From positions 434,001 through 498,000 of the forward strand of contig JAYWLJ010000072.1 in the NCBI GenBank assembly GCA_037074615.1: a stretch of DNA of 64,000 nucleotides, given 5' to 3'. Origin of the DNA: Leucaena leucocephala. Taxonomy: Eukaryota > Streptophyta > Magnoliopsida > Fabales > Fabaceae. The position numbers and the translations under genes were made by a program. Shown piece by piece: positions 35,849 through 48,179 of this stretch. Numbering within the stretch: position 1 is the stretch's first letter; every line of letters begins with the position of its first letter. Under the pieces are notes generated by a model that had not been told where the DNA came from, did not search any database, and worked only from the letters and a program-made list of their open reading frames with translations.

Positions 35849-36211
35849 GATAGGGAGATCGCGATCAATGCATATATTGGCATCCATACGGATCTCATCA
35901 TAAAAATCCTGGAGAGCAATACGATGACTGAACAAACCGTACTCATCGTGCTTAATTGAGGAGTTTAAACTCCAATGGATTTTGCCATCATAAAAAGGGG
36001 TGCCACACGAGGACTTCCCAGGAGGTCACCCATCCAAGTACTACTCTCGCCCAAGCACGCTTAACTGCATAGTTTGGACTCGCACGGATTTCGACCGCGA
36101 AAAAGGGGTGCAACACGAGGACTTCCCAGGAGGTCACCCATCCAAGTACTACTCTCGCCCAAGCACGCTTAACTGCATAGTTTGGACTCGCACGGATTTC
36201 GGCGGGGAAAA

Positions 36212-36331
36212 AGGGGTGCAACACGAGGACTTCCCAGGAGGTCACCCATCCTAGTACTACTCTCGCCCAAGCACGCTTAACTGCGGAGTTCTGATGGGAT
36301 CCGGTGCATTAGTGCTGGTATGATCGCACCC
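36212..36331 (-). rRNA. 5S rRNA gene, type a
   Basis: Modules 35996-36211 (n=2, P type). Confidence 0.95.
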
Positions 36332-36694
36332 GATAGGGAGATCGCGATCAATGCATATATTGGCATCCATACGGATCTCATCATAAAAATCCTGGAGAGC
36401 AATACGATGACTGAACAAACCGTACTCATCGTGCTTAATTGAGGAGTTTAAACTCCAATGGATTTTGCCATCATAAAAAGGGGTGCAACACGAGGACTTC
36501 CCAGGAGGTCACCCATCCAAGTACTACTCTCGCCCAAGCACGCTTAACTGCATAGTTTGGACTCGCACGGATTTCGACCGCGAAAAAGGGGTGCAACACG
36601 AGGACTTCCCAGGAGGTCACCCATCCAAGTACTACTCTCGCCCAAGCACGCTTAACTGCATAGTTTGGACTCGCACGGATTTCGGCGGGGAAAA

Positions 36695-36814
36695 AGGGGT
36701 GCAACACGAGGACTTCCCAGGAGGTCACCCATCCTAGTACTACTCTCGCCCAAGCACGCTTAACTGCGGAGTTCTGATGGGATCCGGTGCATTAGTGCTG
36801 GTATGATCGCACCC
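36695..36814 (-). rRNA. 5S rRNA gene, type a
   Basis: Modules 36479-36694 (n=2). Confidence 0.95.
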
Positions 36815-37069
36815 GATAGGGAGATCGCGATCAATGCATATATTGGCATCCATACGGATCTCATCATAAAAATCCTGGAGAGCAATACGATGACTGAACA
36901 AACCGTACTCATCGTGCTTAATTGAGGAGTTTAAACTCCAATGGATTTTGCCATCATAAAAAGGGGTGCCACACGAGGACTTCCCAGGAGGTCACCCATC
37001 CAAGTACTACTCTCGCCCAAGCACGCTTAACTGCATAGTTTGGACTCGCACGGATTTCGGCGGGGAAAA

Positions 37070-37189
37070 ATGGGTGCAACACGAGGACTTCCCAGGAGGT
37101 CACCCATCCTAGTACTACTCTCGCCCAAGCACGCTTAACTGCGGAGTTCTGATGGGATCCGGTGCATTAGTGCTGGTATGATCGCACCC
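37070..37189 (-). rRNA. 5S rRNA gene, type e
   Basis: C119A. Module 36962-37069 (n=1), with T112G and leader ggcgggg, i.e. the front of m1 joined to the back of m2. Confidence 0.92.
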
Positions 37190-37552
37190 GATAGGGAGAT
37201 CGCGATCAATGCATATATTGGCATCCATACGGATCTCATCATAAAAATCCTGGAGAGCAATACGATGACTGAACAAACCGTACTCATCGTGCTTAATTGA
37301 GGAGTTTAAACTCCAATAGATTTTGCCATCATAAAAAGGGGTGCAACACGAGGACTTCCCAGGAGGTCACCCATCCAAGTACTACTCTCGCCCAAGCACG
37401 CTTAACTGCATAGTTTGGACTCGCACGGATTTCGACCGCGAAAAAGGGGTGCAACACGAGGACTTCCCAGGAGGTCACCCATCCAAGTACTACTCTCGCC
37501 CAAGCACGCTTAACTGCATAGTTTGGACTCGCACGGATTTCGGCGGGGAAAA

Positions 37553-37672
37553 AGGGGTGCAACACGAGGACTTCCCAGGAGGTCACCCATCCTAGTACTA
37601 CTCTCGCCCAAGCACGCTTAACTGCGGAGTTCTGATGGGATCCGGTGCATTAGTGCTGGTATGATCGCACCC
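37553..37672 (-). rRNA. 5S rRNA gene, type a
   Basis: Modules 37337-37552 (n=2). Confidence 0.95.
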
Positions 37673-38035
37673 GATAGGGAGATCGCGATCAATGCATATA
37701 TTGGCATCCATACGGATCTCATCATAAAAATCCTGGAGAGCAATACGATGACTGAACAAACCGTACTCATCGTGCTTAATTGAGGAGTTTAAACTCCAAT
37801 GGATTTTGCCATCATAAAAAGGGGTGCAACACGAGGACTTCCCAGGAGGTCACCCATCCAAGTACTACTCTCGCCCAAGCACGCTTAACTGCATAGTTTG
37901 GACTCGCACGGATTTCGACCGCGAAAAAGGGGTGCAACACGAGGACTTCCCAGGAGGTCACCCATCCAAGTACTACTCTCGCCCAAGCACGCTTAACTGC
38001 ATAGTTTGGACTCGCACGGATTTCGGCGGGGAAAA

Positions 38036-38155
38036 AGGGGTGCAACACGAGGACTTCCCAGGAGGTCACCCATCCTAGTACTACTCTCGCCCAAGCACGC
38101 TTAACTGCGGAGTTCTGATGGGATCCGGTGCATTAGTGCTGGTATGATCGCACCC
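38036..38155 (-). rRNA. 5S rRNA gene, type a
   Basis: Modules 37820-38035 (n=2). Confidence 0.95.
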
Positions 38156-38518
38156 GATAGGGAGATCGCGATCAATGCATATATTGGCATCCATACGGAT
38201 CTCATCATAAAAATCCTGGAGAGCAATACGATGACTGAACAAACCGTACTCATCGTGCTTAATTGAGGAGTTTAAACTCCAATGGATTTTGCCATCATAA
38301 AAAGGGGTGCCACACGAGGACTTCCCAGGAGGTCACCCATCCAAGTACTACTCTCGCCCAAGCACGCTTAACTGCATAGTTTGGACTCGCACGGATTTCG
38401 ACCGCGAAAAAGGGGTGCAACACGAGGACTTCCCAGGAGGTCACCCATCCAAGTACTACTCTCGCCCAAGCACGCTTAACTGCATAGTTTGGACTCGCAC
38501 GGATTTCGGCGGGGAAAA

Positions 38519-38638
38519 AGGGGTGCAACACGAGGACTTCCCAGGAGGTCACCCATCCTAGTACTACTCTCGCCCAAGCACGCTTAACTGCGGAGTTCTG
38601 ATGGGATCCGGTGCATTAGTGCTGGTATGATCGCACCC
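38519..38638 (-). rRNA. 5S rRNA gene, type a
   Basis: Modules 38303-38518 (n=2, P type). Confidence 0.95.
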
Positions 38639-39001
38639 GATAGGGAGATCGCGATCAATGCATATATTGGCATCCATACGGATCTCATCATAAAAATCCT
38701 GGAGAGCAATACGATGACTGAACAAACCGTACTCATCGTGCTTAATTGAGGAGTTTAAACTCCAATGGATTTTGCCATCATAAAAAGGGGTGCAACACGA
38801 GGACTTCCCAGGAGGTCACCCATCCAAGTACTACTCTCGCCCAAGCACGCTTAACTGCATAGTTTGGACTCGCACGGATTTCGACCGCGAAAAAGGGGTG
38901 CAACACGAGGACTTCCCAGGAGGTCACCCATCCAAGTACTACTCTCGCCCAAGCACGCTTAACTGCATAGTTTGGACTCGCACGGATTTCGGCGGGGAAA
39001 A

Positions 39002-39121
39002 AGGGGTGCAACACGAGGACTTCCCAGGAGGTCACCCATCCTAGTACTACTCTCGCCCAAGCACGCTTAACTGCGGAGTTCTGATGGGATCCGGTGCATT
39101 AGTGCTGGTATGATCGCACCC
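39002..39121 (-). rRNA. 5S rRNA gene, type a
   Basis: Modules 38786-39001 (n=2). Confidence 0.95.
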
Positions 39122-39484
39122 GATAGGGAGATCGCGATCAATGCATATATTGGCATCCATACGGATCTCATCATAAAAATCCTGGAGAGCAATACGATGA
39201 CTGAACAAACCGTACTCATCGTGCTTAATTGAGGAGTTTAAACTCCAATGGATTTTGCCATCATAAAAAGGGGTGCCACACGAGGACTTCCCAGGAGGTC
39301 ACCCATCCAAGTACTACTCTCGCCCAAGCACGCTTAACTGCATAGTTTGGACTCGCACGGATTTCGACCGCGAAAAAGGGGTGCAACACGAGGACTTCCC
39401 AGGAGGTCACCCATCCAAGTACTACTCTCGCCCAAGCACGCTTAACTGCATAGTTTGGACTCGCACGGATTTCGGCGGGGAAAA

Positions 39485-39604
39485 AGGGGTGCAACACGAG
39501 GACTTCCCAGGAGGTCACCCATCCTAGTACTACTCTCGCCCAAGCACGCTTAACTGCGGAGTTCTGATGGGATCCGGTGCATTAGTGCTGGTATGATCGC
39601 ACCC
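39485..39604 (-). rRNA. 5S rRNA gene, type a
   Basis: Modules 39269-39484 (n=2, P type). Confidence 0.95.
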
Positions 39605-39967
39605 GATAGGGAGATCGCGATCAATGCATATATTGGCATCCATACGGATCTCATCATAAAAATCCTGGAGAGCAATACGATGACTGAACAAACCGTACTC
39701 ATCGTGCTTAATTGAGGAGTTTAAACTCCAATGGATTTTGCCATCATAAAAAGGGGTGCAACACGAGGACTTCCCAGGAGGTCACCCATCCAAGTACTAC
39801 TCTCGCCCAAGCACGCTTAACTGCATAGTTTGGACTCGCACGGATTTCGACCGCGAAAAAGGGGTGCAACACGAGGACTTCCCAGGAGGTCACCCATCCA
39901 AGTACTACTCTCGCCCAAGCACGCTTAACTGCATAGTTTGGACTCGCACGGATTTCGGCGGGGAAAA

Positions 39968-40087
39968 AGGGGTGCAACACGAGGACTTCCCAGGAGGTCA
40001 CCCATCCTAGTACTACTCTTGCCCAAGCACGCTTAACTGCGGAGTTCTGATGGGATCCGGTGCATTAGTGCTGGTATGATCGCACCC
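39968..40087 (-). rRNA. 5S rRNA gene, variant G68A
   Basis: G68A in the intermediate element, the same change as in Q-type m2 modules, so probably acquired from one by conversion. Modules 39752-39967 (n=2). Confidence 0.9.
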
Positions 40088-40450
40088 GATAGGGAGATCG
40101 CGATCAATGCATATATTGGCATCCATACGGATCTCATCATAAAAATCCTGGAGAGCAATACGATGACTGAACAAACCGTACTCATCGTGCTTAATTGAGG
40201 AGTTTAAACTCCAATGGATTTTGCCATCATAAAAAGGGGTGCAACACGAGGACTTCCCAGGAGGTCACCCATCCAAGTACTACTCTCGCCCAAGCACGCT
40301 TAACTGCATAGTTTGGACTCGCACGGATTTCGACCGCGAAAAAGGGGTGCAACACGAGGACTTCCCAGGAGGTCACCCATCCAAGTACTACTCTCGCCCA
40401 AGCACGCTTAACTGCATAGTTTGGACTCGCACGGATTTCGGCGGGGAAAA

Positions 40451-40570
40451 AGGGGTGCAACACGAGGACTTCCCAGGAGGTCACCCATCCTAGTACTACT
40501 CTCGCCCAAGCACGCTTAACTGCGGAGTTCTGATGGGATCCGGTGCATTAGTGCTGGTATGATCGCACCC
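40451..40570 (-). rRNA. 5S rRNA gene, type a
   Basis: Modules 40235-40450 (n=2). Confidence 0.95.
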
Positions 40571-40933
40571 GATAGGGAGATCGCGATCAATGCATATATT
40601 GGCATCCATACGGATCTCATCATAAAAATCCTGGAGAGCAATACGATGACTGAACAAACCGTACTCATCGTGCTTAATTGAGGAGTTTAAACTCCAATGG
40701 ATTTTGCCATCATAAAAAGGGGTGCCACACGAGGACTTCCCAGGAGGTCACCCATCCAAGTACTACTCTAGCCCAAGCACGCTTAACTGCATAGTTTGGA
40801 CTCGCACGGATTTCGATCGCGAAAAAGGGGTGCAACACGAGGACTTCCCAGGAGGTCACCCATCCAAGTACTACTCTTGCCCAAGCACGCTTAACTGCAT
40901 AGTTTGGACTCGCACGGATTTCGGCGGGGAAAA

Positions 40934-41053
40934 AGGGGTGCAACACGAGGACTTCCCAGGAGGTCACCCATCGTAGTACTACTCTCGCCCAAGCACGCTT
41001 AACTGCGGAGTTCTGATGGGATCCGGTGCATTAGTGCTGGTATGATCGCACCC
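40934..41053 (-). rRNA. 5S rRNA gene, variant G81C
   Basis: G81C in box C (base 40973), unique in the window. Modules 40718-40933 (n=2, Q type). Confidence 0.88.
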
Positions 41054-41416
41054 GATAGGGAGATCGCGATCAATGCATATATTGGCATCCATACGGATCT
41101 CATCATAAAAATCCTGGAGAGCAATACGATGACTGAACAAACCGTACTCATCGTGCTTAATTGAGGAGTTTAAACTCCAATGGATTTTGCCATCATAAAA
41201 AGGGGTGCAACACGAGGACTTCCCAGGAGGTCACCCATCCAAGTACTACTCTCGCCCAAGCACGCTTAACTGCATAGTTTGGACTCGCACGGATTTCGAC
41301 CGCGAAAAAGGGGTGCAACACGAGGACTTCCCAGGAGGTCACCCATCCAAGTACTACTCTCGCCCAAGCACGCTTAACTGCATAGTTTGGACTCGCACGG
41401 ATTTCGGCGGGGAAAA

Positions 41417-41536
41417 AGGGGTGCAACACGAGGACTTCCCAGGAGGTCACCCATCCTAGTACTACTCTCGCCCAAGCACGCTTAACTGCGGAGTTCTGAT
41501 GGGATCCGGTGCATTAGTGCTGGTATGATCGCACCC
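41417..41536 (-). rRNA. 5S rRNA gene, type a
   Basis: Modules 41201-41416 (n=2). Confidence 0.95.
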
Positions 41537-41899
41537 GATAGGGAGATCGCGATCAATGCATATATTGGCATCCATACGGATCTCATCATAAAAATCCTGG
41601 AGAGCAATACGATGACTGAACAAACCGTACTCATCGTGCTTAATTGAGGAGTTTAAACTCCAATGGATTTTGCCATCATAAAAAGGGGTGCAACACGAGG
41701 ACTTCCCAGGAGGTCACCCATCCAAGTACTACTCTCGCCCAAGCACGCTTAACTGCATAGTTTGGACTCGCACGGATTTCGACCGCGAAAAAGGGGTGCA
41801 ACACGAGGACTTCCCAGGAGGTCACCCATCCAAGTACTACTCTCGCCCAAGCACGCTTAACTGCATAGTTTGGACTCGCACGGATTTCGGCGGGGAAAA

Positions 41900-42019
41900 A
41901 GGGGTGCAACACGAGGACTTCCCAGGAGGTCACCCATCCTAGTACTACTCTCGCCCAAGCACGCTTAACTGCGGAGTTCTGATGGGATCCGGTGCATTAG
42001 TGCTGGTATGATCGCACCC
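41900..42019 (-). rRNA. 5S rRNA gene, type a
   Basis: Modules 41684-41899 (n=2). Confidence 0.95.
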
Positions 42020-42382
42020 GATAGGGAGATCGCGATCAATGCATATATTGGCATCCATACGGATCTCATCATAAAAATCCTGGAGAGCAATACGATGACT
42101 GAACAAACCGTACTCATCGTGCTTAATTGAGGAGTTTAAACTCCAATGGATTTTGCCATCATAAAAAGGGGTGCCACACGAGGACTTCCCAGGAGGTCAC
42201 CCATCCAAGTACTACTCTAGCCCAAGCACGCTTAACTGCATAGTTTGGACTCGCACGGATTTCGATCGCGAAAAAGGGGTGCAACACGAGGACTTCCCAG
42301 GAGGTCACCCATCCAAGTACTACTCTTGCCCAAGCACGCTTAACTGCATAGTTTGGACTCGCACGGATTTCGGCGGGGAAAA

Positions 42383-42502
42383 AGGGGTGCAACACGAGGA
42401 CTTCCCAGGAGGTCACCCATCCTAGTACTACTCTCGCCCAAGCACGCTTAACTGCGGAGTTCTGATGGGATCCGGTGCATTAGTGCTGGTATGATCGCAC
42501 CC
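42383..42502 (-). rRNA. 5S rRNA gene, type a
   Basis: Modules 42167-42382 (n=2, Q type). Confidence 0.95.
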
Positions 42503-42865
42503 GATAGGGAGATCGCGATCAATGCATATATTGGCATCCATACGGATCTCATCATAAAAATCCTGGAGAGCAATACGATGACTGAACAAACCGTACTCAT
42601 CGTGCTTAATTGAGGAGTTTAAACTCCAATGGATTTTGCCATCATAAAAAGGGGTGCAACACGAGGACTTCCCAGGAGGTCACCCATCCAAGTACTACTC
42701 TCGCCCAAGCACGCTTAACTGCATAGTTTGGACTCGCACGGATTTCGGCGGGGAAAAAGGGGTGCAACACGAGGACTTCCCAGGAGGTCACCCATCCAAG
42801 TACTACTCTCGCCCAAGCACGCTTAACTGCATAGTTTGGACTCGCACGGATTTCGGCGGGGAAAA

Positions 42866-42985
42866 AGGGGTGCAACACGAGGACTTCCCAGGAGGTCACC
42901 CATCCTAGTACTACTCTCGCCCAAGCACGCTTAACTGCGGAGTTCTGATGGGATCCGGTGCATTAGTGCTGGTATGATCGCACCC
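42866..42985 (-). rRNA. 5S rRNA gene, type a
   Basis: Modules 42650-42865 (n=2), both with leader ggcgggg, i.e. m2 duplicated over m1. Confidence 0.95.
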
Positions 42986-43348
42986 GATAGGGAGATCGCG
43001 ATCAATGCATATATTGGCATCCATACGGATCTCATCATAAAAATCCTGGAGAGCAATACGATGACTGAACAAACCGTACTCATCGTGCTTAATTGAGGAG
43101 TTTAAACTCCAATGGATTTTGCCATCATAAAAAGGGGTGCCACACGAGGACTTCCCAGGAGGTCACCCATCCAAGTACTACTCTAGCCCAAGCACGCTTA
43201 ACTGCATAGTTTGGACTCGCACGGATTTCGATCGCGAAAAAGGGGTGCAACACGAGGACTTCCCAGGAGGTCACCCATCCAAGTACTACTCTTGCCCAAG
43301 CACGCTTAACTGCATAGTTTGGACTCGCACGGATTTCGGCGGGGAAAA

Positions 43349-43468
43349 AGGGGTGCAACACGAGGACTTCCCAGGAGGTCACCCATCCTAGTACTACTCT
43401 CGCCCAAGCACGCTTAACTGCGGAGTTCTGATGGGATCCGGTGCATTAGTGCTGGTATGATCGCACCC
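43349..43468 (-). rRNA. 5S rRNA gene, type a
   Basis: Modules 43133-43348 (n=2, Q type). Confidence 0.95.
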
Positions 43469-43831
43469 GATAGGGAGATCGCGATCAATGCATATATTGG
43501 CATCCATACGGATCTCATCATAAAAATCCTGGAGAGCAATACGATGACTGAACAAACCGTACTCATCGTGCTTAATTGAGGAGTTTAAACTCCAATGGAT
43601 TTTGCCATCATAAAAAGGGGTGCAACACGAGGACTTCCCAGGAGGTCACCCATCCAAGTACTACTCTCGCCCAAGCACGCTTAACTGCATAGTTTGGACT
43701 CGCACGGATTTCGGCGGGGAAAAAGGGGTGCAACACGAGGACTTCCCAGGAGGTCACCCATCCAAGTACTACTCTCGCCCAAGCACGCTTAACTGCATAG
43801 TTTGGACTCGCACGGATTTCGGCGGGGAAAA

Positions 43832-43951
43832 AGGGGTGCAACACGAGGACTTCCCAGGAGGTCACCCATCCTAGTACTACTCTCGCCCAAGCACGCTTAA
43901 CTGCGGAGTTCTGATGGGATCCGGTGCATTAGTGCTGGTATGATCGCACCC
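43832..43951 (-). rRNA. 5S rRNA gene, type a
   Basis: Modules 43616-43831 (n=2), both ggcgggg. With the previous cassette this repeats 42167-43132 as a 966-bp tandem. Its spacer is the broken one at 44062. Confidence 0.95.
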
Positions 43952-44061
43952 GATAGGGAGATCGCGATCAATGCATATATTGGCATCCATACGGATCTCA
44001 TCATAAAAATCCTGGAGAGCAATACGATGACTGAACAAACCGTACTCATCGTGCTTAATTG

Positions 44062-44577
44062 AGGAGTTTAAAACGCGCTTCTCAGAGTAAAGGGGGTGCA
44101 ACACGAGGACTTCCCAGGAGGTCACCCATCCAAGTACTACTCTCGCCCAAGCACGCTTAACTGCATAGTTTGGACTCGCACGGATTTCGACCGCGAAAAA
44201 AGGGGTGCAACACGAGGACTTCCCAGGAGGTCACCCATCCAAGTACTACTCTCGCCCAAGCACGCTTAACTGCATAGTTTGGACTCGCACGGATTTCGGC
44301 GGGGGAAAAAGGGGTGCAACACGAGGACTTCCCAGGAGGTCACCCATCCTAGTACTACTCTCGCCCAAGCACGCTTAACTGCGGAGTTCTGATGGGATCC
44401 GGTGCATTAGTGCTGGTATGATCGCACCCGATAGGGAGATCGCGATCAATGCATATATTGGCATCCATACGGATCTCATCATAAAAATCCTGGAGAGCAA
44501 TACGATGACTGAACAAACCGTACTCATCGTGCTTAATTGAGGAGTTTAAAACTCCAATGGATTTTGCCATCATAAAA
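44062..44577 (-). repeat. irregular cassette with clustered indels
   Basis: The spacer after the gene at 43832 departs from the norm after gaggagttta: it reads aaacgcgcttctcagagtaa and is 7 bp shorter. The next two modules are each 109 bp because of an extra A (44196-44201) and an extra G (44301-44305). The G4 of m1 is a G5 (44092-44096), and the next spacer has one extra A (44548-44551). These length changes are all within 0.5 kb, in a window where such changes are otherwise almost absent. Confidence 0.85.
44310..44429 (-). rRNA. 5S rRNA gene, type a
   Basis: Modules 44092-44309 (n=2, each 109 bp). The gene itself is intact. Confidence 0.93.
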
Positions 44578-44793
44578 AGGGGTGCCACACGAGGACTTCC
44601 CAGGAGGTCACCCATCCAAGTACTACTCTAGCCCAAGCACGCTTAACTGCATAGTTTGGACTCGCACGGATTTCGACCGCGAAAAAGGGGTGCAACACGA
44701 GGACTTCCCAGGAGGTCACCCATCCAAGTACTACTCTTGCCCAAGCACGCTTAACTGCATAGTTTGGACTCGCACGGATTTCGGCGGGGAAAA

Positions 44794-44913
44794 AGGGGTG
44801 CAACACGAGGACTTCCCAGGAGGTCACCCATCCTAGTACTACTCTCGCCCAAGCACGCTTAACTGCGGAGTTCTGATGGGATCCGGTGCATTAGTGCTGG
44901 TATGATCGCACCC
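44794..44913 (-). rRNA. 5S rRNA gene, type a
   Basis: Modules 44578-44793 (n=2, Q type but leader gaccgcg). Confidence 0.95.
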
Positions 44914-45276
44914 GATAGGGAGATCGCGATCAATGCATATATTGGCATCCATACGGATCTCATCATAAAAATCCTGGAGAGCAATACGATGACTGAACAA
45001 ACCGTACTCATCGTGCTTAATTGAGGAGTTTAAACTCCAATGGATTTTGCCATCATAAAAAGGGGTGCAACACGAGGACTTCCCAGGAGGTCACCCATCC
45101 AAGTACTACTCTCGCCCAAGCACGCTTAACTGCATAGTTTGGACTCGCACGGATTTCGACCGCGAAAAAGGGGTGCAACACGAGGACTTCCCAGGAGGTC
45201 ACCCATCCAAGTACTACTCTCGCCCAAGCACGCTTAACTGCATAGTTTGGACTCGCACGGATTTCGGCGGGGAAAA

Positions 45277-45396
45277 AGGGGTGCAACACGAGGACTTCCC
45301 AGGAGGTCACCCATCCTAGTACTACTCTCGCCCAAGCACGCTTAACTGCGGAGTTCTGATGGGATCCGGTGCATTAGTGCTGGTATGATCGCACCC
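45277..45396 (-). rRNA. 5S rRNA gene, type a
   Basis: Modules 45061-45276 (n=2). Spacer 152 bp. Confidence 0.95.
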
Positions 45397-45508
45397 GATA
45401 GGGAGATCGCGATCAATGCATATATTGGCATCCATACGGATCTCATCATAAAAATCCTGGAGAGCAATACGATGACTGAACAAACCGTACTCATCGTGCT
45501 TAATTGAG

Positions 45509-45548
45509 GAGTTTAAACTCCCAATGGATTTTAACGGCTATCATAAAA
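45509..45548 (-). repeat. spacer with 5-bp net insertion
   Basis: Instead of ctccaatggattttgccatcat the spacer has an extra C and then aacggctatcat, for a total spacer of 152 bp. It lies 1 kb from the irregular cassette at 44062-44577 and is the only other length change in the right-hand zone. Confidence 0.85.
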
Positions 45549-45764
45549 AGGGGTGCAACACGAGGACTTCCCAGGAGGTCACCCATCCAAGTACTACTCT
45601 CGCCCAAGCACGCTTAACTGCATAGTTTGGACTCGCACGGATTTCGACCGCGAAAAAGGGGTGCAACACGAGGACTTCCCAGGAGGTCACCCATCCAAGT
45701 ACTACTCTCGCCCAAGCACGCTTAACTGCATAGTTTGGACTCGCACGGATTTCGGCGGGGAAAA

Positions 45765-45884
45765 AGGGGTGCAACACGAGGACTTCCCAGGAGGTCACCC
45801 ATCCTAGTACTACTCTCGCCCAAGCACGCTTAACTGCGGAGTTCTGATGGGATCCGGTGCATTAGTGCTGGTATGATCGCACCC
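45765..45884 (-). rRNA. 5S rRNA gene, type a
   Basis: Modules 45549-45764 (n=2). Confidence 0.95.
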
Positions 45885-46247
45885 GATAGGGAGATCGCGA
45901 TCAATGCATATATTGGCATCCATACGGATCTCATCATAAAAATCCTGGAGAGCAATACGATGACTGAACAAACCGTACTCATCGTGCTTAATTGAGGAGT
46001 TTAAACTCCAATGGATTTTGCCATCATAAAAAGGGGTGCAACACGAGGACTTCCCAGGAGGTCACCCATCCAAGTACTACTCTCGCCCAAGCACGCTTAA
46101 CTGCATAGTTTGGACTCGCACGGATTTCGACCGCGAAAAAGGGGTGCAACACGAGGACTTCCCAGGAGGTCACCCATCCAAGTACTACTCTCGCCCAAGC
46201 ACGCTTAACTGCATAGTTTGGACTCGCACGGATTTCGGCGGGGAAAA

Positions 46248-46367
46248 AGGGGTGCAACACGAGGACTTCCCAGGAGGTCACCCATCCTAGTACTACTCTC
46301 GCCCAAGCACGCTTAACTGCGGAGTTCTGATGGGATCCGGTGCATTAGTGCTGGTATGATCGCACCC
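46248..46367 (-). rRNA. 5S rRNA gene, type a
   Basis: Modules 46032-46247 (n=2). Confidence 0.95.
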
Positions 46368-46730
46368 GATAGGGAGATCGCGATCAATGCATATATTGGC
46401 ATCCATACGGATCTCATCATAAAAATCCTGGAGAGCAATACGATGACTGAACAAACCGTACTCATCGTGCTTAATTGAGGAGTTTAAACTCCAATGGATT
46501 TTGCCATCATAAAAAGGGGTGCAACACGAGGACTTCCCAGGAGGTCACCCATCCAAGTACTACTCTCGCCCAAGCACGCTTAACTGCATAGTTTGGACTC
46601 GCACGGATTTCGACCGCGAAAAAGGGGTGCAACACGAGGACTTCCCAGGAGGTCACCCATCCAAGTACTACTCTCGCCCAAGCACGCTTAACTGCATAGT
46701 TTGGACTCGCACGGATTTCGGCGGGGAAAA

Positions 46731-46850
46731 AGGGGTGCAACACGAGGACTTCCCAGGAGGTCACCCATCCTAGTACTACTCTCGCCCAAGCACGCTTAAC
46801 TGCGGAGTTCTGATGGGATCCGGTGCATTAGTGCTGGTATGATCGCACCC
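46731..46850 (-). rRNA. 5S rRNA gene, type a
   Basis: Modules 46515-46730 (n=2). Confidence 0.95.
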
Positions 46851-47213
46851 GATAGGGAGATCGCGATCAATGCATATATTGGCATCCATACGGATCTCAT
46901 CATAAAAATCCTGGAGAGCAATACGATGACTGAACAAACCGTACTCATCGTGCTTAATTGAGGAGTTTAAACTCCAATGGATTTTGCCATCATAAAAAGG
47001 GGTGCAACACGAGGACTTCCCAGGAGGTCACCCATCCAAGTACTACTCTCGCCCAAGCACGCTTAACTGCATAGTTTGGACTCGCACGGATTTCGACCGC
47101 GAAAAAGGGGTGCAACACGAGGACTTCCCAGGAGGTCACCCATCCAAGTACTACTCTCGCCCAAGCACGCTTAACTGCATAGTTTGGACTCGCACGGATT
47201 TCGGCGGGGAAAA

Positions 47214-47333
47214 AGGGGTGCAACACGAGGACTTCCCAGGAGGTCACCCATCCTAGTACTACTCTCGCCCAAGCACGCTTAACTGCGGAGTTCTGATGGG
47301 ATCCGGTGCATTAGTGCTGGTATGATCGCACCC
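47214..47333 (-). rRNA. 5S rRNA gene, type a
   Basis: Modules 46998-47213 (n=2). Confidence 0.95.
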
Positions 47334-47696
47334 GATAGGGAGATCGCGATCAATGCATATATTGGCATCCATACGGATCTCATCATAAAAATCCTGGAGA
47401 GCAATACGATGACTGAACAAACCGTACTCATCGTGCTTAATTGAGGAGTTTAAACTCCAATGGATTTTGCCATCATAAAAAGGGGTGCAACACGAGGACT
47501 TCCCAGGAGGTCACCCATCCAAGTACTACTCTCGCCCAAGCACGCTTAACTGCATAGTTTGGACTCGCACGGATTTCGACCGCGAAAAAGGGGTGCAACA
47601 CGAGGACTTCCCAGGAGGTCACCCATCCAAGTACTACTCTCGCCCAAGCACGCTTAACTGCATAGTTTGGACTCGCACGGATTTCGGCGGGGAAAA

Positions 47697-47816
47697 AGGG
47701 GTGCAACACGAGGACTTCCCAGGAGGTCACCCATCCTAGTACTACTCTCGCCCAAGCACGCTTAACTGCGGAGTTCTGATGGGATCCGGTGCATTAGTGC
47801 TGGTATGATCGCACCC
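47697..47816 (-). rRNA. 5S rRNA gene, type a
   Basis: Modules 47481-47696 (n=2). Confidence 0.95.
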
Positions 47817-48179
47817 GATAGGGAGATCGCGATCAATGCATATATTGGCATCCATACGGATCTCATCATAAAAATCCTGGAGAGCAATACGATGACTGAA
47901 CAAACCGTACTCATCGTGCTTAATTGAGGAGTTTAAACTCCAATGGATTTTGCCATCATAAAAAGGGGTGCAACACGAGGACTTCCCAGGAGGTCACCCA
48001 TCCAAGTACTACTCTCGCCCAAGCACGCTTAACTGCATAGTTTGGACTCGCACGGATTTCGACCGCGAAAAAGGGGTGCAACACGAGGACTTCCCAGGAG
48101 GTCACCCATCCAAGTACTACTCTCGCCCAAGCACGCTTAACTGCATAGTTTGGACTCGCACGGATTTCGGCGGGGAAAA

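Larger units (their letters stand above)
34655..39268 (-). repeat. 2,307-bp tandem duplication of five cassettes
   Basis: The series n=1 (type e gene), n=2, n=2, n=2 with P-type m1, n=2 occurs at 34655-36961 and again at 36962-39268, offset 2,307 bp. The spacer allele aatagatt following the type e gene is shared by both. Confidence 0.8.
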
